In this document: positions 46,901 through 59,000 of the stretch, in pieces
Numbering within the stretch: position 1 is the stretch's first letter
How the letters are laid out: each line of letters starts with the position of its first letter
Source: Tribonema minus
Lineage: Eukaryota; Sar; Xanthophyceae; Tribonematales; Tribonemataceae
NCBI GenBank assembly: GCA_017506865.1
Contig: JAFCMP010000046.1
Span: 1,178,001 to 1,242,000, forward strand
Direction of reading: 5' to 3'
Length of the DNA: 64,000 nucleotides
Notes under the pieces: model-generated
What the model saw: only the letters and a program-made list of their open reading frames with translations
The model's database searches: none
What the model was told of the DNA's origin: nothing
Program-made: the position numbers and the translations under genes

Positions 46901-48658
46901 GGCCTGCTGCGCCGCGTCCGCCGCCGCCAGCGCTGTCCTGGCGTCACGGACTTCTTGCCGGAGGTCGTGCTGCGCCGCGTGCAGCTCTGTCAGCTCGCAC
47001 CTGACGTGGATGGGTGTAGGAGAGGGTGTGTAGGCGCTCTGTGGTCAGTCTGCGTGCGTGCCTGGCATTGGACGTGATTGAGCTGTGCTTGCTGGGAATC
47101 TGATGAGGCCAGGTGAGCTGGATGTCAGAGCGAGAGTGTGTCTCCCGAGGCGCTGCCTCTGCATTGCATTGAGCAACCCAATGATGCAATACCTACCCCG
47201 AGGCGACACCGCCCTGCTTGTGATAGCAGGCAACATGGGCGATGCCGATGTCTCGCAGCACTTGCACGCACAAGCAGCAGCGCCAGCAGCATACCAAACA
47301 CTGTGTGTGGGGCCTTGTGTACCCGCCAACAGCCACCACCTGCGGATGCACAGTAACCGCAAAACTCACATATGCACTGCGTCAAGTTCTTCAAAGCATT
47401 TTGCGACACCTGGTGACCAAGCTCTAATACTGCATGTGGAAGCGGGAGGCTTCAAGCGCCCCTGTCACTATCACACGTGCTCCAAAGCACAACGTTGGTT
47501 GCGCTACAAGCCTCCCTACGTGCACGGCAATCGCGATATCTTAAAGGCAAAACAAAATGTAGCGTCTGACCTGAGTTGCAGCACCTCTTCGCGCAGCGGC
47601 GGCGTCAACTCCGCCTCCGGCTCCTGCGGCACCGCTGCTTCTTCCAGCGCCACAAAGGCATCTCTCACTCCCACACAGCCCCCAGCCCCCTGCTGCTGCT
47701 GCTGCTGCGGCAGCATCGGGTGCTCGAGCTGCTGCACCAGCGCGCGCAGCCGCTTGTTGTCGGCGCGCGCGCGCTTCAGGCCCTCCCTGAGCGCTGCGCA
47801 CTCCGCGCACGCCCCCCCGCGCCCCCCCCGTGGCACAGACGTGAACTGCGACCCCCCCACGAAGCGCGTCTTGGGCGCGTCGTGGTGGCTCAGGGCGTCG
47901 GCTTGATGTTGGTCCCCAATGTTGAAGTTGGCGTCGGCGCGGCAGTTGAAGCTGACGCGCGCGTGCAGGCCGTCGCGCGCAGCGCCGAGGCTCTCTCGCG
48001 CCGCTGCGAAGCCGTTGAAACTGTCGCGCTGCTGCAGCAGCCGAGTGTAGGCGGATGCGCCGTGCACTGTGGAGGGCCGCCGCTGCTGTAACTGCTGCAA
48101 CTGCTGCTTGTCAGACAAGCCCCCCATGAGGTCGTTGGAAATGGTGCTGCTTCGGACCATCGAAGCTCGACCTCCGGGCACTGGATTCAGGCTTGTGGTG
48201 CTGTTGTCCTGTAGGTGAGATCCATGCACCGTTGAGGGTCTTCGCTGCTTGGCAGACGAATCACTCAACAGACCGGCAGGGCATGTGCTGCCGCGAAGCA
48301 GGGGGTGTGGGGCATTGAGCCTGGCACTGTTGGTGCTGACGCTCACTCGAGGAGGCTGGGGGCTAGCACCAACACTGCTCATGAGGCTATCCCGTGCATG
48401 TGGCTCGTTGACGATAGAAGAGCGACGAGATGCTGCAGCGAGGGCATCGGCTGTTGTGCGCCTGTCCCGCACTTGCAGCAGGGGCGATGTGCTGGGTCGC
48501 CTCAGCACCGCATCGCTTGTGTGTGGAAGTGGCATCCTCTGGCAGCTCACTCCTATTCCTGCAACAACTTGGTGAGTGCGATGCTTCCGTCTGCGTGAGC
48601 GGCGCGACGAGTAGGCCACCAAGGGCGGAATATGCAGCCAGCGAGTACGACTTTTCAA
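43984..48658 (-). CDS. Coiled-coil protein, probably cytoskeletal or centriolar
   Basis: Seven exons: 48658-47571, 47000-46549, 46094-45970, 45623-45486, 45217-45086, 44577-44421 and 44123-43984; 2232 nt, 743 aa, phases agree. The N-terminal third is Ser/Arg-rich and disordered, with repeated RRPSTVHG/RRPSTSP boxes that look like basophilic kinase sites. A short poly-Gln tract precedes the middle part, a long coiled coil (LREGLKRARADNKRLRALVQ; LTELHAAQHDLRQEVRDART; CLEEQAHRLQQEQSSLLSRL; ELHRVESEAERVRTEAQNG). The C-terminus has FVEDEVLPKFTRLLL and FDSWLRGLLLDMQRFVEQHV, helices likely to be the conserved tail. I cannot name the family. An alternative start exon at 49146-49009 (MNVSTMKRTLYACSAMRSG) joins in phase at 48538. 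It is divergent from CEP41. Confidence 0.65.
44150..44312 (+). mobile_element. Old LINE-B 3' fragment in an intron
   Basis: Diverged copy of the LINE-B end (GAGACACTGTCAAG, GGTGGATTCTGGTAGCA, CTTTTGCGCCTCCTAAGCGAGAG, CGTAT end). It lies antisense in the last intron of the coiled-coil gene. Confidence 0.7.
44696..44761. repeat. Tandem repeat, 33 bp x 2
   Basis: Perfect copies starting TCGTTGATGCACGTACATCG, in an intron of the coiled-coil gene. Confidence 0.95.
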
Positions 48659-49236
48659 TTCTCCAGCCTTTCACGCCATCAGACGATTAATTATCGACGG
48701 CGTCGATGGGGCTGTTTCTTTCACCAGCTCTCGCCATTGAGTAGATGTTGCGTGTATCATGATCCCGAAACAACACTATAGTGAGCTGGCCGAGCGACAG
48801 GAATTCATTATTTGCTGTATAACGCTGGTGAGTGAGAGCGAGCAGGTGTGCCACTTTTTGAACTGGCAGTGGCAGTTCTGACAGTTACACATTTTTTTGT
48901 TGAAGTTGTGCCTAGACCACTTGCGAGAGGGAGTGAAGGAGCAGCAGCAGCGGCCTGGGATAAAAGCTGGTCAGGAACGCTCGAGCACGACTGAATCTTG
49001 CAACTCACCGGCGGATCACGGCTGTTCTTTGCTATGAGCACAAGGTGAAGCTGCAAGTGCTCAGTTATCTTTCTGTACAACTGTCGCAGGCCACTGCGCA
49101 TGGCGGAGCATGCATAAAGAGTGCGTTTCATAGTGCTGACATTCATTTTCCAGTCGCGCCTTCCGAGTGCGGGACCTCAGCTCGCGACGATTCAAGTGGC
49201 GGTTATACCTCCACATGTAGCAGCAGGCGGTACCTT

Positions 49237-49428
49237 ATGTCTACAAAGTCTGAGGTCTACGCATTGTTCTCAGAGGTCATGCAGCGAATGAATAGGGCAC
49301 AAGCCCAATTTTCGCCGCATCAGTATCATACCTCTCCACCTCGCGCTGCATCCACGCATTCAGCAGTTGAGGAGCCAACAGCGCAGCCGAACAGGAGAGC
49401 TCAGCAGTGGTTCAACCTTGCAGCATAG
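49237..49428 (+). CDS. Possible small ORF (64 aa) between divergent genes
   Basis: MSTKSEVYALFSEVMQRMNR and a Pro/Ala/Gln-rich tail ending QQWFNLAA. The frame is open upstream to a TTTTCCAG acceptor at about 49155, so it might be a last exon. It matches no family I know and overlaps the region expected to hold promoters for the coiled-coil gene and CEP41. Chance is a real alternative. Confidence 0.22.
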   Translation: MSTKSEVYALFSEVMQRMNRAQAQFSPHQYHTSPPRAASTHSAVEEPTAQPNRRAQQWFNLAA

Positions 49429-50123
49429 CTGCGGCCCTAAATGTTGATGTGATCTTCTCACAGCAAGCCTCAAAACACGTGCATGAACACACTCTGGGTG
49501 AAGCAACGCATGAGCCATGTGCGCGAGTAGTATATAAGGCAGCACCTGCCAGTCTTCTGGATGTGGCTACCGCCACACTTGTCCACCCTGCTGCATCAGC
49601 AACGTTACTAACTGTTTCAAAATCCCTCCCCATTTTTCTGACCTTATGCTTTTATTTGAGAATGATTGTTTTTTTGAAGAGTAAGCGAGCTCCAGAGACC
49701 GCCTGCGGTATGCACTCTTGAATTGGTGACTCACTTGCAGCTAATCAACCTTTGTCACCTACAGCTCTACGATCTTTTGATTCGCTTTCATTCTACTGAA
49801 CATAGCCAATGTAACAGGCACACCAGGGCCACTGCGGGAAACTTTCAAGTAGCGCCAGCTTTCAAATCATGCATGAGACACATCATGCACCAACAGAAGC
49901 CATTGAGCATGTCAAAGTATTTGGTATCTGACAACACTGACGGATAATTTCACGCATTGCGCCAAAATGGCAAGAGGCCGTAAAACAGAGCTGTCCAGCA
50001 GAGGCATTTCACTAAACCTCTAGCGTTCTTTCTCTGTTAGCTACACTCGCATGACAATCCTAGTACTTTCTTGGCTCTCACATTTGTGGCTAATGCAGGG
50101 GAGCATCGAGGGGCACCAGCTCT
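49429..50123. other. Upstream region of CEP41
   Basis: No coding signal. The frame of the first CEP41 exon stays open to an acceptor-like TAATGCAG at about 50098, so a further 5' exon here is possible but was not identified. Confidence 0.4.
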
Positions 50124-53100
50124 ATGAAGCCGCTAACAGCCATGGAGAGGAGGATACCAGAGAATCCGCGGTACGCGCATGTGCGCAGCCGCTTGGACAC
50201 GGGCCTCACCGTGGACAAGGTACTTGCCGATGATACAATGACCTTTTTTGCTCTGATCAGTACAGAAGGCCATGTTGAAGCAGGCATTGCGCACGGGTTG
50301 CTCGATCATGTGCAAGTCGGATACGGGTGCGCATAGGGAATTTGGTCGTTTGACACGCTGACACAGCCTGGATTATAACATACTGCTGCTCAATGTAACG
50401 CACATCCCATTCCGGCTGCACTGCACACCTTAAGTGCCAGGAGACTGAATTGCCACCTCCTTTGGTTACCGCAAAATAACCGATGACTGCTTTCATGACA
50501 AGGTTGCTTCAAGTATGAGCTCTGAGTAATTGGCACAATGCATTATTTTGATAGAAGTACCGTTTTGTCCGCAAGTTGGTTAACTATTAGAAGAAAGTGC
50601 AACTGCGTTGCAATGCACGCACAATCATCACACCATTGTCGCCATAGCGTTGTCAACCACATGTGGATGAGCAAGTTTGCCATGAAAAAGGTTTTATGGG
50701 ATTGGTACCATGCTGTATTGCAGGATGCAAAAGCGTCCGGGGTCGCAAACTTCTCAGTATAAGGTATACCTCTGCAGACGTGCCACATAAAGTATGATCT
50801 CCACACTTGTCAACTCTTATACTTGCATGCATTCACACGAGACCCTGTTTATTTTCCTACTTCACCAGGTGAAATACGTGACAGCGAAGGAATTTCTGCG
50901 GAGGCGGGACGAGCCTTACTACAGGGTGACCCCGGGGCAACTGTTTGATCTCCTGAGCGAGTATGAGCAGGATCTTCAAGAGGGGGTGCAGGACATGGCC
51001 TCCAAGCAGGACCCTGACAGGTGTGCTTATGTGATCCAATTGAGTGATGGACTTGTGTCGCACGTGCGTGTGAATTTGTGGGTGTGCGTGCGTGCAGTTG
51101 ACAGGGGGGGTGGCATAGATAAACCTCGTGGTATTCTAAAGATATGCTTGTATAACTATGTGGACAGAGGCGGATTTGAAGAGCTGCAGAAACACTCTAG
51201 CAGTGTCGCATACTAATAACATACAGCACCAGGGAAGTGTGATGCGCCACCTGCAAGTACCAGGGGCTGTGATTTGGGGCTGCACCTCTTTCATGGTTTT
51301 CAGGTGTCGCTGCAGTGCATGCATGCATGAGTGCAAGTCAGAAATGCTTAGCACATGGTCCCAACTTGCCAAGCTTCGCGTCGGCCTCTTGTGTTGTGCG
51401 CATATTGCAGCTGTGCTCATTGCCTTTGTGACAGTGCCCACAACATGTATCACATCACATGACGATCACAGGTTTACTCACCTGATTTCATGATATACTG
51501 CGCGTTGCTTTGCACTGCGCCGCCACAGCCACGGCCCCGTCGTAGTGACGTACACAGAGGAGGCAGAGGCGGCGTATGACCGACCGTACCTCATACTGGA
51601 CTTGAGGACACCAGAGGAGTACACGGTGCACCGTGTGGCGCAGGCGCGCAGCTTCCCAATAGTGATGCTCAACCAGGTCAGCAGTGCTCAACTGGTAGTA
51701 CATTTGCAGTACACTTGAAGTACGCGGTGCACCGCGTGGCGCAGGCGCGCAGCTTCCCCATAGTGATGCTCAACCAGGTGTGCAGTGCTCAACTTGCAGT
51801 ACACTTGTAGTACACTTGAAGTATACGGTGCATGGCGCAGACGCGCAGCTTCCCCATAGTGATGCTCAACCAGGTCAGCAGTGCTCAACATGCAGTACAT
51901 TTGCAGTACACTTTTAGTACACGGTGCACGGTGTGGCGCAGGCACGCAGCTTCCCCATAGTGATGCTCAACCAGGTCAGCAGTGCTCAATGTGCAGTACA
52001 TTTGCAGTACAATTGCAGTCCACAGTGCACCGCGCGGCACAGCTTCCCCAAAGTGATGCTCAACCAGGCGAGCAGTGCTCAACTTGCAGTACGCGTGCAG
52101 TACAAGGTGCACCGCCAAGTACAGGCAGCGATGCTCAGTCAGGTCAGCAGTGCTCAGCTTACAGCAGAAGATGCACCATGCATGGTACAGTTGCGGTACA
52201 CTTGCGGTCATCAACAGTCATTGCAGGGTTTTGTTAGGTCGTTAGTGCACAACGCGGTCATGGCCATGGGTGCACAGACTGGTTCAAATACAGAAGGACG
52301 TGTGCGCAGCGGGTGGGGGGGGGGCATTGCAGGCTCCCCTTTGATATGGCAGTGCTCAGCCAAGGTGCATAATGCGCATGGTCACTTACGGCCGTCAGTT
52401 GCAGCAGCTGCACATGCTGGTGCACAGTCTGCAATGCCTGCTTAAGTTTTTGCATCTGACTGACCTTGTCCTTACTTGAGACTCGTTGGCCACATGTCAG
52501 ACCGCGTTCATTCTCCTTAGTTCTTTGACAGTGTGCAGTGCACTGCGCTTATGTGCGCTCCTTGCTCAATGTTCAATGCTGACAACACCCAGATACACAT
52601 GAATTCACCTAATAACAGCCTTCACAATGCTCTCTTGTTGCAGGACCGCATGACCGCAGAGCTCTTCAAGTTCAAGAACAGGGAGGGCACCCTGATTGTG
52701 CTGTACGAGGATGAAGAGCGGTTAGCATGCCAGGCGGCGCAGACGCTACTGCACCGGGTGAGGTCTCATGTTAGACCACGTGAGAGCTTTCCATACTGAA
52801 CACCCATGCCTCGAACGCTAAAAAGCTTGCACACAGAAGTCTTTTGACTACTGTGGATATGGTGGCACTGTTTGACTCGTGACCGATTGCCGCAGCAGCG
52901 GCGACCACGGTCATTGGTGGAAGGCATTTGCGGATAACCACACCTCGCCACCTAGAGCTCTACGATCTTTAAATTCGTTTCCATTAGTGCGCAGCAATGA
53001 TGAGGGCCTCATATCAGTGCTCAGTTTGATGGCAACGGCCCGCATGCACAAGGACGCAAACCTAGCGTTGAGTTGTACTTGCCGTGGATACCTAAATTAC

Positions 53101-55530
53101 CGCCAACTTGATTCGACTCCACTACTTGGCCAGGCGGCGCAGACGCTGTTGCACAGGGTGAGGTCTCATATCAGTGCTCAGCAATCATGACGGCCTCATA
53201 TCAGTGCTCAGTTTCATGGCCACGGCCCACTTTCAAAGGGCGCAAAGCTATCGTTGAGGTTGGGAGCCTAGGGTGCAGTTTACACCAAAAAAATGTCGAG
53301 CGTCCTGTTGAAAATGTCCATTTATTCCATGCGGGGTGACATTCAATCAGTAGGTATTTTTTTCTATTGATGCGAAGCTGGTTTGACTCCACTTCTTGGC
53401 CGGGCCGCACAGGGTGAGGGTCTGTCATCGGCTCTGGTCGATGGCAATGCTCAGCACTTGTGGGCACGTACGTAGTACGGTTCGCATTACAGGCGGTACA
53501 GGTGCTGCTGCACAGGGTGACACGTTTGATGTCAGTGCTCAGTTTGCTAGCAATGCTCAGCAACCATGAGGCATGACCCTGGTGTTAGGGTTGCAGCTGG
53601 GGATGAGCTTCACGCTTACTTCACACGGCCCCATTGCAATCAGCGTATAATGTATTGCTCACTCTGCTGGAAGCCTTCCAGTAAAAACATTGCATTCTGC
53701 TGCATTCTACAAGTAGCAACACATTGCTGAAGCCATGTCCGAAATTGCAGAGATAATACTACACAGAGGAATGTGGTCTCCGCTGGGCAGCATATGTAAA
53801 CTTTAAATGCTGTGAGCAGGTACGGTGCTGGCTTAGTTGCTCCTGAGGAGGTGATGCCAGCCTCACAGAAATATCTCAATCATTCTCATCTGGAGCCTGT
53901 AAAACACGATTTTATTGGTAGGACAGGGTCAGAGTATCTCGCCCACGTCCACCGTGATCAATTTGTGTATCATGTCAACTTGCAGCTAAAGCTTAGCAAG
54001 AAACAACAACACATCACTGCAATGCTCAATCACCAAGGCGTAATGGTTTTTCGCAGGTCTGAGCTGCTCACGGTGACCTTCATTTGTCATGAAGTTTTCG
54101 CCATTCACAAACATGTGCCACTGTTTCTGCTCTCGTTTCAGGGGTTTGACAACGTGTACGTCTTGAGTGGCGGCCTGCAAGCTTTCACGCATCTGCACCC
54201 CGACTTCATAGAGGGCACGCCGCCAGTGCCGAAATCACAGAAGGGCACTGCGCGCCGATCCAGCACTGGCAGCACTGGCGCGGCCAGCGTTGCAAGCAGG
54301 TGCGTTGATGGTTAATGAGCGCCCAACGGCTGCTTGATGCTGCTCAAGTGCACACAGTCATGTGATTTGCGCAACGCCTTGTATGCGTGTATTCATGAAA
54401 AGGATACTACGCGCGCGCGTTCGCGCCCCCCACCCAGAACCAATGAACAGAGTCGTTGTGAGCCCCATGTATGTATACTTATATGAATTCCTAGCCGCTA
54501 GCATCCACGCTGGCGCGAAGAGCTTGATGGTCAGGCACGACTGCATCTGAGGCGACCGCAACGCGTCTCGTTGTCTCCTGGTGTGGAGTACAGCGTATAT
54601 GTATGCTCGCTGGCTAGGGTTAGCGCCTAGCCCTCAGCGACTGCTGTCAGCCAGTGAGAATCGCTGGAATTAGGGTACGGGGTTCTAATGCAAGTTGAAA
54701 TGTATCGGTTCCTGACCTCCACGTGAAATCACATGCACGCCTTTTAAGCACATTGTGCGCTGCCAAACCACCACTATGGCGGTAGTTTGACGATAATTGA
54801 AGAGCTCGTCTAAAGTGGTGATATGATTGCTTGTGGTGGGGGGGAGCTGCAACTGAAGCTCGGCTCAAGGCTTTTTGCTGGAAAACCATTTCACTTGCAG
54901 GTACTCTATCCGGTAAGGCAGCGCTGCTTCTGTCACAGTTGGCATGCAGTCAATGCATTTTATCATCAATGCAAAGTATTGTGAGGTTGCTGGAGCCTGC
55001 ATGTAAACGTTACCACACCTATGCATTCGGTATACAATGCAATGGGACGGCACTGCCGCTGTGCTCTGGTGTTCTTGTCCACCACTGTGACCAGTTCATG
55101 GTGATACGGGCCTTGCATTACTTATGGCTTATCAAAGAACACAGGTGTCCTGTCGCGTCGCACTCTCACTTCTCATGCAACGCCTCGTGTGCCACGCACA
55201 GTCCACGTTGCGTTGAAACTTGCAGGCGCTACATGAACTCAACACACAATGCGGTCTGCGCTCTATACTTCAACTTGCAGGGTCGCGCCGAGCCGCCTGG
55301 GCAGCATCGCAGGAGCGTCAACCAGGGCACCGCCAAGCAGAGGAAGTGCAACAGTGCGCTCGCTAGCGTCGCACACCACTAGCATGGGCCCCGACATGAT
55401 GCGGCGTGCCTCTTTAGATGCCATGCGGGACTCTCACCGCGGCTCGCTCAAAGGGGGCATGAGCCAGGGGACCACGCTGTCGGTTGCGGAGTCAGTGATC
55501 AGCAGGGCCACATCCCGCCGGGGACGATGA
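50124..55530 (+). CDS. CEP41: CEP41-like centrosomal/ciliary protein with rhodanese domain
   Basis: Six exons: 50124-50219, 50869-51020, 51529-51676, 52644-52757, 54142-54299 and 55281-55530; 918 nt, 305 aa, phases agree. The N-terminal box RRIPENPRYAHVRSRLDTG is the signature of CEP41 (human KRIPQNPRYQHIKSRLDTG). The rhodanese domain, about residues 87-175, reads PYLILDLRTPEEY, ARSFPIVML, GTLIVLYEDEERLACQAA and GFDNVYVLSGGLQAF. As in animal CEP41 the catalytic Cys is absent (YEDEER), so it is a binding rather than a sulfurtransferase domain. CEP41 acts at the centriole and cilium and is needed for tubulin polyglutamylation in vertebrates. The C-terminus is Ser/Arg-rich and disordered. The linker before the rhodanese domain is shorter than in human. 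The ends of exons 3 and 4 are copied repeatedly in the following introns. Confidence 0.9.
51600..52190 (+). repeat. Array of CEP41 exon 3 end plus donor in the intron
   Basis: The real junction (…GTGATGCTCAACCAG, donor GTCAGCAGTG at 51677) is followed by five more copies, ending near 51776, 51874, 51976, 52070 and 52143. Each copy has part of the exon (CACCGYGTGGCGCAGGCGCG, CTTCCCCATAGTGATGCTC), a donor-like GTCAGCAG or GTGTGCAG and about 45 bp of intron (CAGTGCTCAACTTGCAGTAC). The period is about 100 bp early in the array and less later; copies decay with distance. Confidence 0.9.
52725..53545 (+). repeat. Copies of CEP41 exon 4 end plus donor in the intron
   Basis: The exon 4 end (CAGGCGGCGCAGACGCTACT, donor GTGAGGTCTCAT at 52758) recurs at 53132-53170 with GTGAGGTCTCAT intact and, more eroded, at about 53395-53420 (CCGGGCCGCACAGGGTGAGGG) and 53490-53525 (AGGTGCTGCTGCACAGGGTG). 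CAGTGCTCAG-type intron pieces accompany them. Confidence 0.75.
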
Positions 55531-56005
55531 TACTTGAAGTTTAATGTTGAGGTAGACGCTCACTGATGGTTTGAATGGCAAAATTGCGTGCATTGTTATC
55601 ATAATGTGCTGATGTGTGTTGGGCGTTGTTGTCCTATTGTGGGTGTTGCCTGTCTCGCTCACATGAGCGACTGACTTTATCTTTTGAATTCTGCCAAGTC
55701 CTGGAACACGTTCCTGTGGTGCGTTGTTGTACTTGAGCACACAAGGGCATCACAAAGCACCGCACATTGCACCCGCGTGCCGCAGATGACAATATCATAT
55801 GTGATAGAAGTACATAGAAGTACATGTTCATCTGAGCTTTTTCGCGCCCTGAGCGAGAATTAAAACAAAAAGTACATGTACACAGCAAGCGTTGTGCCTG
55901 CATGCACGCTCAGCCAGCACAGTACAAGTCGCGAGATGACATGCATACATATCAGCAGACCAACACAAGGTGATTTAGGTTGTACTATTCTATTTAATTG
56001 TGATG
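55531..56005. other. Short region between the convergent CEP41 and FtsY genes
   Basis: Holds the 3' ends of both genes and one LINE-B tail. Confidence 0.5.
55810..55875 (+). mobile_element. LINE-B tail fragment
   Basis: TTCATCTGAGCTTTTTCGCG, CCCTGAGCGAGAATTAA and an AAAAAGTAC end. It is nearly identical to the young LINE-B tail but is only about 60 bp long, lying just past the FtsY stop codon. Confidence 0.85.
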
Positions 56006-59000
56006 TCATTTCTTGGCCTTCTTTCCAGAGCTCTTGCGGCGCGCCTTGCGCGACACCTGCATCTCTCCCATGCTTATCACAGGTTGAGGCTTGGGCGGCG
56101 CTGGCTTGTTGTCCATCTTCTCTCGTAGCCGTTCCTGCACGATCGCATTGAAAAGAGAATCCATCAAGAGGCCGCAGTGGTTAGGCAATGCCATTGCGTG
56201 TGATCGACAGTGAGCAGTGAGATGCTGTTTGCTACAAGATACTTGAAGCATGTGAAGACTCTGGTAGCAAGCTTGACATCAATCATCTGCGCTTCCTTGC
56301 GCGCCAAGCGGCAACCGACAAAAATTGTACATGGTGGCGTGCTTTTAAAAGGCATGAAGCACGCGTAATATTGTGTCATAATTACATGGCAGCAGTCAAT
56401 GAGGTGCCCCTAGCTGCTCAAAGCACATGCAGTTGCTGTTGTGACGGCTTGTGCGCGCATGTTCAATTGTGAACGAGCGGTTATCCCAATGTTAAGCTGC
56501 GACAGAGGCTTGCCACAATGTCACCCTCAGACTAGTGCACTTCCGGCAAGTGCATGTGCAGGACCCATGACAAGGTAGTGTTCGGTGCTGATGCGTGGCG
56601 TGCAAATGAAGTCTAGGCCACATTTTCTTCCTGCGCTACTTTGTTGAAGTGTATCTTGAAGATCACAAGATCAAATGGTGACCCTTGACAGCATGTTGAC
56701 TGCTCCATGTACCCATACCCATGCCATGTGAGTGCAGAGGAGGAACAAGCTGTGCTTTACAGACTGTGGCGTTTCAAACTTCACAAACTTCAACAGCACG
56801 CACCTGAAGCACAGAGTTGGCGGCAAATCGTTGCCGCAGGCCCTCTGCCGTTTCCGCAGAGTACCCCAGCAGAGCATCCACAAAGAGCTCTGCGTCAAAG
56901 TCCCTGAGGTCAGTGAGGCCCTCCCCAACACCTGCCAGGGACACAAGCACCGCAAACAACGGGCGTGTGTGCGGTATGCTGTAAGCGATTGGCCTCAGAT
57001 ACAATGACCAAGGCGACAGGGCTGCGTACCTCGTGAGCAAGATGGTGATTTTGTTGGGGTGTAGTATGTCGGTGTTATCGTAACGTGCTGTGGTCCAATT
57101 GGCCATATGCGGTAATAAAGCTGTATACTTGGTGAGCGAAAGTAGAGATGTCAATTGTGTCAGTACATGCGTTGTGAGCATTTCATGATCAACTTTAATG
57201 AGTTTTGACGTGAGCGTGCTGTATTGTGTGTTGCTGGGCACTTTCTTTTTCAAAATGGCAGGATGATGACGGGCACTGATGGTATCAGCATACGGATCGC
57301 GATGTATGGGCAAAGCTCAGGTTGCAGGCGCCAAATGCATGCAGTACGATGAGAGTGATCCACACCTGGCGCGGATTTGCCCCGATAATCCACAGTTTCC
57401 GGCCGTACCGCCAGGTGTGGATCACTTTCACCCCCAGGTGTGGATCACTTTCATCGCACTGGCGGTACGGCCGAAAACTGTGGAATGTCAGGGCAAATCC
57501 GCGCCAGGTGTGGATCACTTTCATGGTACTGCATGCACTTAGCGCCTGCAATTTTAGCTTTGCCCATCACGCCACACAAATCGCGATCCGCATGCAGGTA
57601 CCACCAGTGCCCATCGTCATCCTGCCATTTGAAAAAAAAATGCCCTGCAACACACAGTACAACACGCTCTTTTCAAATGAGAAGTACATAAAGTTGATTG
57701 ATGAAATGCTCACAACACAATGTCAAGAGTGCTCATATTGGTGTTCACTTGGCAGAGGGTGTTAGATTTTGTTTTGCGCAAGGGAGGCAGCTAGGGCAGG
57801 GGGGGTTGAAGGGTGGACGTGATTGTCCTGACAAGCTTGATGTGGTTTAAGGGACACCACCAGCCTACATGCAGGCACACCAGGTGTCTACATCAGCGCT
57901 CAGCAATAACGGGCGTATAGATTTTTGTCCTAGAGCACAAAACACTTGTCACAATTTATGTGAACGCCAACGTCCTTGTCATGATCGTACCTGCCGTACA
58001 ATGCTTTCCAGCACTTGTCCCGCTATGTACTGCTCTGTACATGGGATAGTTGCGCACCGAGATGACATTGGTCTATGGTGTTGTCACTCAAAGCCACTCC
58101 AGTCAAAAGACATGCACCTGCAAACTTTCCTTTTTACAAGGGCCACATCTCCCTGAGCTTACTGATCAGCTTCATGGGCACCCAATTTCCACTTGAAGTT
58201 GTCAATGGAACCCACCCCGCACAGAAGCTGCACAAGAGCTCCAGACAAGCGCACCACCACAAATGGGGGCTACATTTTCCTGCGCTTACCAATGAGCTTC
58301 ACGGGCACCAGCACAGAAGCTGCACAGAAGCTCCAGACAAGCGCACCTTAATACCAGGGGTTGTCACGACTCCTCGCTCGGAGTCGTCTCTGACTCCGCT
58401 CCGACTCCGCTCCGGCCGGAGCGGAGTCGGAGTCGTTCGGCATATCTCATTGCTCCGCGGAGTCGGAGTCGGAGTCGTTCGCCGAGCAAGTTGCTCCGGC
58501 CGGAGTCGGAGCGGAGTCAAACAGTTGCTCCGGAGCGAAAGGCCCCGACTCCTGGCTGAGCACGCCCCAAACACGCATATTTGGTACAATGCGGTACAAC
58601 GCAGTGCTGGATTGTGGCTGCAAGTAGCTGAGCTGAGCGACCAACGTAGTGTAAGGTGGTATTGGCTACTAATAGGCAGGGAGCGGAGTCGGACCGGAGT
58701 CGTCGGTCACTCCGCTCCGACTCCACTCCGGCCGGAGCGGAGTCGGAGTCATTTGAGCCGGCTCATTGCTCCCCGGAGTTGGAGTCGGAGTCGTCCAACG
58801 ATTGGTGCCAGCTCCCCGGAGCGGAGTCGGAGTCGTCGGCCCACGAGTGACTGCTCCTCGGAGCGGAGTCGGAGTCGTCCAGGTTTTGAGGAGTCGTGAC
58901 AACCCCTGCTTAATACCAATAGGGGCTGCATTTTCCTGCACTCACCAATGAGCTTCACCGGCACCCCCAGGTCCCTGACAATGGATACCACAAAACCTGC

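Noticed and set aside
47085-48575. Plus-strand ORFs over the coiled-coil gene
   Set aside because: Antisense shadows of the long minus-strand exon; compositions reflect the complement of Ser/Gln/Ala-rich coding.
51600-52190. CRISPR-like array
   Set aside because: The regular repeats are copies of a CEP41 exon end with its donor in a eukaryotic intron; spacers are intron copies, not unique.
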